DNA from: Pseudanabaena sp. UBA1465 | GTDB lineage: Bacteria; Cyanobacteriota; Cyanobacteriia; Pseudanabaenales; Pseudanabaenaceae | Reading direction: 5' to 3' | Assembly: GCA_002325645.1 (NCBI GenBank) | Contig: DCSN01000187.1 | Span: 1 to 5,151, forward strand | Length of the DNA: 5,151 nt | Part shown: one piece after another, positions 3,519-5,151 of the stretch | How positions within the stretch are numbered: the first letter of the stretch is position 1 | Layout of the letters: each line of letters starts with the position of its first letter | Position numbers and translations under genes: made by a program | The notes under the pieces: model-generated | What the model saw: the letters and a program-made list of their open reading frames with translations, nothing else | Databases searched by the model: none | Told to the model about the DNA's origin: nothing

Positions 3519-5108
3519 ATGAGTTCGGCTGTGGAACTATGGCAACGTTACCAAGACTGGCTGTATTACCATTCAGAGCTAGGGATATATTTGGATATCA
3601 GTCGGATTAGGTTTACGTCAGACTTTTTAACAGAGATCCAACCCAAGTTTGTTAAAGCTTTTGCAGATATGAAAGCTTTGGAGTCTGGCGCGATCGCCAA
3701 TCCTGATGAGCAGCGCATGGTCGGACATTATTGGCTGCGATCGCCAGAAATTGCTCCCACCGAAGAGTTGCGTAACGATATTACGGAAACCCTTGATCGC
3801 ATTGAAGAATTTACTAAAAAAGTTCATGCGGGGATCATTCATCCACCTACGGCTCCAAAATTTACAGACATCTTGTCGATTGGCATTGGTGGATCAGCCC
3901 TAGGACCACAATTTGTGGCGCAAGCTTTGGCTAAGGCTGATGTGCCACTCAAGATTAGCTTTATTGATAACGCTGATCCCGATGGTATTGACCTAGTACT
4001 TGATCTCTTAGGCGATCGCCTTAGCACCACCTTAGTATTAGTAATTTCTAAATCTGGTGGTACACCTGAAGCCGCTAATGGCATGAAGGAAGCGGAATTT
4101 GCCTTTCAACAAGCAGGGCTAGATTTTGCCAAACAAGCGATCGCGATTACGGGCGTTGGTAGTGCCTTAGAAAAATATGCGATCGCCAATGGCTGGCTCG
4201 ACACTTTCCCAATGTATGACTGGATCGGCGGTCGCACCTCAGAACTATCCGCAGTCGGCTTAGTGCCAGCCGCATTGCAAGGTATCAACATTCGTGAAAT
4301 GTTACGCGGCGCAAACTTAATGGATGCGGCTACCCGTGTGGAAAATATGCGCCAAAATCCTGCGGCACTCTTAGCGATGTCATGGTACTTTGCCTGCAAC
4401 GGTAAAGGCGAGAAAGACATGGTGATTCTGCCCTACAAAGATCGCCTGCTCCTGTTTAGCCGCTATTTACAACAGCTAGTCATGGAATCCATCGGCAAAG
4501 AGCAGGATCTTGATGGCAATTTGGTGTATCAAGGGATCGCCGTCTATGGCAATAAAGGATCTACCGATCAACATGCCTATGTGCAGCAACTCCGCGAAGG
4601 TGTCCCTAACTTTTTTGCTACCTTTATCGAAGTACTTCAAGACTCCGCCAAGCCGCATCCTGAGGTTGAGGAAGGCGTAGTCACAGGCGATTATCTGCTA
4701 GGGTTTCTGCAAGGGACTCGCAGCGCTCTTTACGAAAATGGTCGAGATTCAATCACCGTAACGATTCCAGTGGTTTCTGAACTTACAATTGGGGCATTAA
4801 TCGCTCTGTACGAACGTGCAGTGAGTTTCTATGCTTCATTAGTAAATATTAATGCCTACCACCAACCAGGGGTTGAGGCAGGCAAAAAGGCTGGAGCTAA
4901 GGTATTAAACTTACAAAAGAAACTGGTTGCCGTCTTAAAGATCTCTACTGTGTCTCTTTCTTTAGAAGAAATTGCTACCCAGATGGATGCTCTAGATGAG
5001 ATTGAGTCTCTGTATCATATTGCGCGTCATCTTCATGCAAACTGTAAGCTGCTATTAGAAGGCGAGCTCACAAAACCAACTACGCTAAAACTAATGCTGA
5101 TCGCATAA
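3519..5108 (+). CDS. pgi: Glucose-6-phosphate isomerase
   Basis: Cytoplasmic enzyme interconverting glucose-6-phosphate and fructose-6-phosphate (EC 5.3.1.9). In cyanobacteria it links glycogen breakdown and the oxidative pentose phosphate route to the Calvin cycle and glycolysis. Its 529 residues carry two SIS-fold domains. Motifs in order: GIGGSALG (122-129, first phosphate-binding loop), SKSGGTPE (177-184), GGRTSELSAVG (237-247, with Arg239 at the catalytic arginine position), MESIGKE (322-328, Glu323 as the catalytic base), STDQHA (348-353, His352 for ring opening) and HQPGVEAGK (448-456, Lys456). All catalytic positions known from animal PGI are present. The start at 3519 has GAGGT four bases upstream. 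About 70 residues follow Lys456, longer than in Bacillus-type enzymes, and part of this tail looks helical (LSLEEIATQMDALDEIESLY). Cyanobacterial PGIs are commonly near this length. Divergent from hpf; no terminator is visible before the window ends 43 bp downstream. Confidence 0.97.
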   Translation: MSSAVELWQRYQDWLYYHSELGIYLDISRIRFTSDFLTEIQPKFVKAFADMKALESGAIANPDEQRMVGHYWLRSPEIAPTEELRNDITETLDRIEEFTKKVHAGIIHPPTAPKFTDILSIGIGGSALGPQFVAQALAKADVPLKISFIDNADPDGIDLVLDLLGDRLSTTLVLVISKSGGTPEAANGMKEAEFAFQQAGLDFAKQAIAITGVGSALEKYAIANGWLDTFPMYDWIGGRTSELSAVGLVPAALQGINIREMLRGANLMDAATRVENMRQNPAALLAMSWYFACNGKGEKDMVILPYKDRLLLFSRYLQQLVMESIGKEQDLDGNLVYQGIAVYGNKGSTDQHAYVQQLREGVPNFFATFIEVLQDSAKPHPEVEEGVVTGDYLLGFLQGTRSALYENGRDSITVTIPVVSELTIGALIALYERAVSFYASLVNINAYHQPGVEAGKKAGAKVLNLQKKLVAVLKISTVSLSLEEIATQMDALDEIESLYHIARHLHANCKLLLEGELTKPTTLKLMLIA

Positions 5109-5151
5109 GGCTAAATTTTGATAAATCTCAAATAATATGTGAGAGTGAGTC

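Overview
This is a housekeeping stretch of a cyanobacterial chromosome. I count eleven copies of the octamer GCGATCGC (HIP1, the highly iterated palindrome of cyanobacteria) in 5.15 kb, where chance predicts about 0.1. The GATCCCCC-type intergenic repeat and the protein families agree: a TonB/ExbD pair, type I QueF, an LrtA-type long ribosome hibernation factor and a cyanobacterial-length glucose-6-phosphate isomerase. A filamentous or Pseudanabaena-like lineage is a guess only.

Layout. Positions 1-296 hold no gene. They carry a 174-bp element bounded by perfect 20-bp inverted repeats (4-177), with a smaller GATCCCCC palindromic repeat nested inside it (49-131), then a G-rich run with quadruplex potential (184-208). 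Four genes follow on the minus strand. Read in transcription order from the right they are hpf/lrtA (2544-3119), a strong bidirectional terminator (2466-2504), queF (1991-2371), a 23-bp perfect hairpin fused to the queF stop codon (1943-1991), exbD (1430-1867) and a tonB-like gene (297-1388). A 399-bp divergent intergenic region (3120-3518) contains the putative lrtA leader and two more long perfect hairpins. It separates hpf from pgi, which is on the plus strand (3519-5108). The end of the pgi transcription unit lies beyond the window.

How the genes relate. exbD and tonB form a pair that should couple the inner-membrane proton gradient to outer-membrane TonB-dependent uptake; their usual partner exbB is not adjacent. 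queF makes preQ1 for queuosine tRNA modification, hpf/lrtA stores ribosomes in the dark or in stationary phase, and pgi interconverts glucose-6-phosphate and fructose-6-phosphate. These appear to be independent units rather than one system.

I found no new multi-gene system. The less ordinary content is between the genes: four long perfect hairpins with a C-TTY-G (or GAA) apex, a composite palindromic element, an 8-bp tandem repeat just upstream of queF, and the leader of lrtA.
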